This document shows, piece after piece, positions 60,098-64,000 of a DNA stretch of 64,000 nucleotides; position 1 is the first letter of the stretch, and each line of letters opens with the position of its first letter. This DNA is from Salisediminibacterium halotolerans (GTDB lineage: Bacteria; Bacillota; Bacilli; Bacillales; Salisediminibacteriaceae): assembly GCF_003814815.1 (NCBI RefSeq), contig NZ_RKQQ01000004.1, positions 186,001-250,000 on the forward strand, given 5' to 3'. Made by a program: the position numbers and the translations under genes. Under the pieces are notes generated by a model, which was given only the letters and a program-made list of their open reading frames with translations, made no database searches and was not told the DNA's origin.

Positions 60098-60539
60098 ATT
60101 GATTCATTAAGCGTTTGACGCGTTCTTCATGCTCTAAAAACATGATAAATGTATCCATCGCTTTTTTCGGTTCACTCTGCAAATCGTGGATATAGCGGTC
60201 GATCAATTCTTGATTTAACAGCGAACTGTTTTTAACCCGTTCTTGCATGTATACGTAGCTCTCGGATCTCATATCATTTGTAAGAAATTTAGACTCTTTA
60301 AATAACGCCATCCCGACTGCGCCCAAGACAGCGAATAACAGCAAAAACCAAACCATTTCCGCGCCGGAGGGAACATGAACGAGCAGAAAATATAAATTAA
60401 ATACAGAAGATATGATTAACGGGATCGCAATCGCCCCGTAGAGAAGGCTTTTTTTCATTTTCGGTGCAAGCATTTTTTGCAGCGCATCGACTTCGTGTTT
60501 GACATATGCAGAAAACCGCTCTTTAGATTCAGATGCCAC
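60096..60539 (-). CDS. Small membrane protein, YwnF/DUF5392-like
   Basis: A 147-residue protein with two helices (about 32-55 and 65-85) between a charged N-terminal part and a helical C-terminal part ending HEERVKRLMNQ. This resembles Bacillus YwnF of unknown function. GAGGTGAT lies six bases before GTG 60539, so I prefer that start to the GTG at 60548 inside the site. Convergent with the N-hydroxylase-like gene. Confidence 0.72.
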   Translation of the reverse strand: MASESKERFSAYVKHEVDALQKMLAPKMKKSLLYGAIAIPLIISSVFNLYFLLVHVPSGAEMVWFLLLFAVLGAVGMALFKESKFLTNDMRSESYVYMQERVKNSSLLNQELIDRYIHDLQSEPKKAMDTFIMFLEHEERVKRLMNQ

Positions 60540-60655
60540 GGTAATCACCTCACTTCGTTAGATAACCTCATTTTCATATATTTCCCGTTCTTTGGCAACT
60601 TAGATGCACTTTTAGTTAGTGCCCACTATCAATAAACACTATTAATAAACACAAA

Positions 60656-60671
60656 TGTGATTTAATTCACA
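60656..60671. promoter_or_regulatory. Fnr/Rex-type palindrome upstream of the molybdoenzyme operon
   Basis: TGTGATTTAATTCACA is a perfect TGTGA-n6-TCACA palindrome. This matches Bacillus Fnr sites and, with the extra A, much of the Rex site. It lies about 75 bp before a TATAAT (60735-60740) that lacks a good -35, as expected at an activated promoter. Confidence 0.65.
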
Positions 60672-60734
60672 AAAAAGACATTGTTTCTTTGCTCTCTATT
60701 CACATTTGCGGCGCTGATGGAAGATGATTACTTA

Positions 60735-60740
60735 TATAAT
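60735..60740 (+). promoter_or_regulatory. -10 box of the respiratory operon
   Basis: TATAAT inside CTTATATAATTG, with no clear -35 at 17 bp. The remaining gap (60540-60853) also has two AATAAACAC direct repeats (60631-60639 and 60644-60652) of unknown meaning. Confidence 0.5.
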
Positions 60741-60853
60741 TGAATATAAGAAGTCTGTTAACAAGGTAATATTTATGTAGGGGAAGAGATGCAATCGTAA
60801 CTTTCTGAAGAGGTTGTTTTGGGAGTTAATCATGAATTTTGGAGGTGGCGAAG

Positions 60854-63406
60854 TTGAAATTATCACGCAGAAATTTTTTGAAAGCATCAGCAGTTACAGG
60901 ACTTTTTGCAGCAGGGGCAAGTCAAAAAGGTCCAGTTATGAATGCGTTCTCAACGGCTGCGAACGCTGAAGAAGAAAATGTCGAACAAGGAGAGTGGATA
61001 CCGAGTGTCTGTCAAGGCTGCACAGCTTGGTGTGCAGTTGAAATTTACCGTATTGATGGGCGGGCGACGAAAGTCAGAGGTAATCCGAATGCGAAAGCGA
61101 ACCACGGTCATTCGTGTGTCCGTTCGCACTTAGGGTTGCAGCAAGTCTACGATCCAGACCGCGTGAAGCAGCCGATGAAGCGAACAAATCCGAATAAAGG
61201 AAGGGATGAAGATCCGGAATTTGTGCCGATTTCTTGGGAAGAAGCGATGGACACGATTGCCGAGAAAATCATGGAGCTGCGTGAAAATGATGAGACGCAT
61301 AAATTTTCTGTTTGGCGCGGCCGTTACACATCGTTAAACGGCATATTATACGGCAATATGCCGAAAATCATCGGGTCCCCCAATAACATTTCGCACAGCT
61401 CAATTTGTGCCGAATCAGAAAAATTCGGCCGCTACTACACAGAACGTTATTGGGGCTATGCCGATTATGATCATGAGAACACGTTATATGAAATATTCTG
61501 GGGCGGCGATCCGATTTCGACAAACAGACAGGTGCCGCACACAGCGAGCATTTGGGGCGACTTGAAAAGCCGGGCGACACTTGCGTGTATTGATCCGCGC
61601 CTTTCAACAACTGCTGCCAAATCAGATGAATGGCTGCCGGTGATGCCAGGTGAAGACGGCGCGCTCGCCTCAGCGATTGCTCATGTGCTTTTAACCGAAG
61701 AACTATGGCACAAGCCGTTTGTCGGTGATTTTACGAATGGGGAAAATCAGTTCGTTGCTGGTCAAGAAGTTGACGAAGATGATTTTGAAGAAATTCAAAC
61801 CCACGGTTTAGTTAAGTGGTGGAACTTAGTATTAAAAGATGCGACACCGGAATGGGCTGCCGAGCGTTCAGGTATACCGGAAGATCAAATTTACCGGGTC
61901 GCCCGCGGTTTTGGGAAAGCAGCTCCGCGTGCTATTTCTTTTTCGTCCCCGGGATCAAGCATGACCATTCGTGGCGGGTACACGGCGTTAGCGCAAGCGG
62001 CATTGAATGGATTAGTCGGTTCTGCCGATGCAGAGGGCGGTGTTATCAGCAACGGCATTGATGTACCGACAAACGATTGGCCGGAGATTGATGACTATCT
62101 CGATGATATTGCGGAAGCCGGGTTGGAGCGCGAACGCGTTGATCATGGCGGACGCTTAGAACTGCCTGCGCTAAAAGACAGTGAATCCGGCGGCGTTAAG
62201 CCGACGAATACAGTGGCCGACGCGATGTTAAACGAGGATCCTTACAACCTCAAAGTTGTTATGAGTTATTGGAATAATTTTAATTTCAGCAACCAAGGAA
62301 CGGAAAGATGGGATGAAGCGTTAGCGAAACTTCCATTTATGGTTCATATGACAGTTAATCCCGCTGAACAGACGCATTATGCTGACATTGTTTTACCGGT
62401 GCCGCATTCAATGTTTGAACGCTTGAGCCCGGTCGACGGAAGCAACGGAAATCTTCATCGCCACTTGCATATGCAAAACAAAGTGATTGAATCGCCATTT
62501 GATATTCGTGTTGATGAAACGGAAATTCCATGGATGCTCGGGGAGGCTCTAGAAGAAAAAGGGTTTTCGAATTTAATCGATTACTTCCGCAACGAATTTC
62601 GTGATCCTGAAACGGGAGATGCGCCGACAAATGCGGAAGAATTTAACTTAATCGCAACGAAGCAATATACAGAACCGATTTGGGATCCGTCTTTTGAGAA
62701 AGACGGAGATACAATCAACGGCTGGGAAGAACTGTTGGAAGTCGGTACGTGGAATACAGCCAAATACGAATTCAGACAGAAGTGGGACGGCAACTGGGGA
62801 ACAGAAACCGGCCAATTTGAGTTTTACAGTGAAACGCTGAAAAAAGCGCTTGAAGAACACGCGGATAAGCACGATGCCAGCGTCGATGAAGTGATGGAAG
62901 CTTGTAACTTAGAGGCGCGGGGAGAGCTAGCTTATGTTCCGCACTATGAACCGGCAATGAGAGTCGGTGATGAAGACGAATATCCATTTATTTTCACCGA
63001 GCACCGTTCGAAATTAAACCGCGAAGCTCGTTCAGCGAACACGTCGTGGTACCAGGCATTTAAAGATGTCGATATCGGCGATGAAGCTTGGGATGATGTT
63101 GCGAAAATAAACCCGAAAGATGCTGATGAACTTGGGATTGAAGACGGTGATGAAGTGAAACTGACAACAGAAACAGGATCGATTACTGTGAAAGCAAAGC
63201 GTTGGGAAGGAACGCGTCCCGGAGTTATTTCGAAGTGTTACGGGCAGGGGCATTGGGCTTACGGCCATATTGCCTCATTAGATCGTGAAAACCAGATTGC
63301 CCGCGGAGGCAATAATAATGACATCCTCGCGCCTGTTCATGAAGCACTCAGTGGAAGCGGTGCAAGGCACGGCGGACAAACGCGTGTGCGTATTGACAAA
63401 GTATAA
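60854..63406 (+). CDS. Tat-exported molybdopterin oxidoreductase, arsenate/selenium-oxyanion respiratory reductase clade
   Basis: An 850-residue catalytic subunit of the DMSO reductase family. The twin-arginine signal SRRNFLK ends near ANA (about residue 38). The Fe-S motif is Cx2Cx3Cx27C (Cys53, 56, 60, 88). The molybdenum ligand is probably Cys185 in HSSICAESEKFG, with Arg157 of RGRY 28 residues before it and Lys190 five after; both positions match oxyanion-binding residues I recall from ArrA. LWHKPFVGDF and ATPEWA match ArrA primer regions. It should act outside the membrane with the next gene's Fe-S subunit. Arsenate, selenate, selenite, tetrathionate or polysulfide are possible acceptors. 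TTG 60854 follows GGAGGTGG; TTG 60839 overlaps it. Confidence 0.88.
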   Translation: MKLSRRNFLKASAVTGLFAAGASQKGPVMNAFSTAANAEEENVEQGEWIPSVCQGCTAWCAVEIYRIDGRATKVRGNPNAKANHGHSCVRSHLGLQQVYDPDRVKQPMKRTNPNKGRDEDPEFVPISWEEAMDTIAEKIMELRENDETHKFSVWRGRYTSLNGILYGNMPKIIGSPNNISHSSICAESEKFGRYYTERYWGYADYDHENTLYEIFWGGDPISTNRQVPHTASIWGDLKSRATLACIDPRLSTTAAKSDEWLPVMPGEDGALASAIAHVLLTEELWHKPFVGDFTNGENQFVAGQEVDEDDFEEIQTHGLVKWWNLVLKDATPEWAAERSGIPEDQIYRVARGFGKAAPRAISFSSPGSSMTIRGGYTALAQAALNGLVGSADAEGGVISNGIDVPTNDWPEIDDYLDDIAEAGLERERVDHGGRLELPALKDSESGGVKPTNTVADAMLNEDPYNLKVVMSYWNNFNFSNQGTERWDEALAKLPFMVHMTVNPAEQTHYADIVLPVPHSMFERLSPVDGSNGNLHRHLHMQNKVIESPFDIRVDETEIPWMLGEALEEKGFSNLIDYFRNEFRDPETGDAPTNAEEFNLIATKQYTEPIWDPSFEKDGDTINGWEELLEVGTWNTAKYEFRQKWDGNWGTETGQFEFYSETLKKALEEHADKHDASVDEVMEACNLEARGELAYVPHYEPAMRVGDEDEYPFIFTEHRSKLNREARSANTSWYQAFKDVDIGDEAWDDVAKINPKDADELGIEDGDEVKLTTETGSITVKAKRWEGTRPGVISKCYGQGHWAYGHIASLDRENQIARGGNNNDILAPVHEALSGSGARHGGQTRVRIDKV

Positions 63407-63428
63407 ATAATAATCGGAGGTGAAACCC

Positions 63429-64000
63429 ATGGGGAAAAACTATGCGATGACGATAGACCTGCAGTCATGTATCGGCTGTGCAGCTTGCTCAGTCACATGT
63501 AAAAACGAAAACAACACAGATGACGGGATTAACTGGATGCATTTTTTGAAAAAAGAGACAGGGACATTCCCGAACGTCCGCTATGAATTTATGCCTGCTT
63601 TATGCAATCATTGTGACAATGCGCCTTGTATTAAAGCTTGTCCGGTTACAGCAATGTATAAAGATGAAGACGGGCTGACGCTTCACGATGCAGATAAATG
63701 CATCGGCTGTAAAGCCTGCATGGCAGCCTGTCCGTACGGTGTTATTTCCTATAACAAAGATAATCCGCACGAATACTGGACGTCAGAGGAAGCTTGGAGT
63801 GAACTTTCAGCGACGCCAGCCCACGTCAAACAAGAAACCGGCGAAACTCTTCCGTATTACAATCCGGAGCGAGCGTACAACTATGAAGCGATCCGAAGCC
63901 GCGGCGTTGTGGAGAAATGTCAGCTTTGCGACCATCGTTTAAAGCGCGACGAACAGCCTTACTGTGTTGAGCGATGCCCATCGGAAGCCATGTATGTCGG
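63429..64000 (+). CDS. Fe-S subunit of the respiratory molybdoenzyme (ArrB/PsrB/SrdB type), cut by window edge
   Basis: The first 190 residues of a four-cluster ferredoxin-type electron transfer subunit. Cluster motifs are CIGCAACSVTC (Cys14, 17, 20, 24), CNHCDNAPCIKACP, CIGCKACMAACP and CQLCDHR...CVERCP. KNENNTDDGINW and LCNHCDNAPC strongly recall ArrB. It would carry electrons from a quinol-oxidising membrane subunit, expected just downstream, to the catalytic subunit. CGGAGGTG precedes ATG 63429, 22 bp after the catalytic gene. Confidence 0.92.
   Translation, partial: MGKNYAMTIDLQSCIGCAACSVTCKNENNTDDGINWMHFLKKETGTFPNVRYEFMPALCNHCDNAPCIKACPVTAMYKDEDGLTLHDADKCIGCKACMAACPYGVISYNKDNPHEYWTSEEAWSELSATPAHVKQETGETLPYYNPERAYNYEAIRSRGVVEKCQLCDHRLKRDEQPYCVERCPSEAMYV

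Noticed and set aside
1-64000. tRNA, rRNA, prophage or complete insertion sequence
   Set aside because: I found no cloverleaf-forming tRNA sequence, rRNA segment, phage structural gene or transposase frame in the window.

Overview
The window is a chromosomal segment of a low-GC Gram-positive bacterium of the Bacillaceae. Strong GGAGG-type ribosome sites, a TPP riboswitch, PerR-, CcpA-, FadR-, CstR- and Fnr-like sites and many genes with clear Bacillus relatives (ytvI, yfkAB, yfmR, ywdH, yfjP/yfjO, lipM, fbpB-like) support this. Acidic secreted proteins, a glycine-betaine binding lipoprotein and a Tat-exported molybdoenzyme suggest a salt-tolerant facultative anaerobe that can respire an oxyanion. 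Species is not determinable from the sequence; comparison with alkaliphilic, halophilic selenium/arsenic respirers would be a sensible first check. No rRNA, tRNA, CRISPR array, prophage or intact insertion sequence was seen.

Layout. 1-4.8 kb: ahpC (cut by the left edge, PerR box), two acetyltransferases, a betaine-binding lipoprotein and an AspT-like transporter. 4.8-8 kb: rarD, a decayed repeat copy and an alpha-glucosidase. 8-13.4 kb: heterodimeric ABC exporter and adenine deaminase. 13.4-16 kb: thiM-thiD-thiE under a TPP riboswitch. 16-26.5 kb: DcuA-type carrier, recQ, lipM-lipA, an esterase/flavoprotein pair, and a TraB/GumN lipoprotein with a membrane partner. 26.5-34.7 kb: ABC-F protein, methyltransferase, carbonic anhydrase, a TusA/TusA-rhodanese persulfide operon, a thioredoxin-like protein, a glycosyltransferase, ytvI, a 51-aa gene and a TspO-like protein. 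34.8-40 kb: aldehyde dehydrogenase, Eis-like acetyltransferase plus photolyase. 40-49 kb: dhaKLM, luciferase-like oxidoreductase, acyP, an unusual Fe-S protein, plsC, an SCP2 protein, an FbpB-like small protein, an MBL hydrolase, a YtxH-like protein and a baeRF-like protein. 49-60.5 kb: MFS and MATE transporters, OsmC, yfkAB, an acidic lipoprotein, a phosphatase, a DNA glycosylase, an rRNA methyltransferase and an N-hydroxylase-like enzyme. 60.6-64 kb: an anaerobic respiratory operon (catalytic molybdopterin subunit, Fe-S subunit cut by the right edge) behind a perfect Fnr/Rex-type palindrome.

The most unusual signal is a roughly 420-bp non-coding element present in four full copies (17515-17936, 23028-23448, 36287-36709, 47877-48298), one deleted copy (5861-6087, reverse) and one possible relic (52389-52425). 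Each full copy has 16-bp imperfect terminal inverted repeats, sits inside a Rho-independent terminator, and is flanked on both sides by a near-identical copy of that locus's own hairpin, although the hairpins of different loci are unrelated. All copies have the same orientation relative to the gene whose terminator they occupy. This looks like a non-autonomous mobile element, probably with a structured RNA/DNA core, that targets terminator hairpins and duplicates them.
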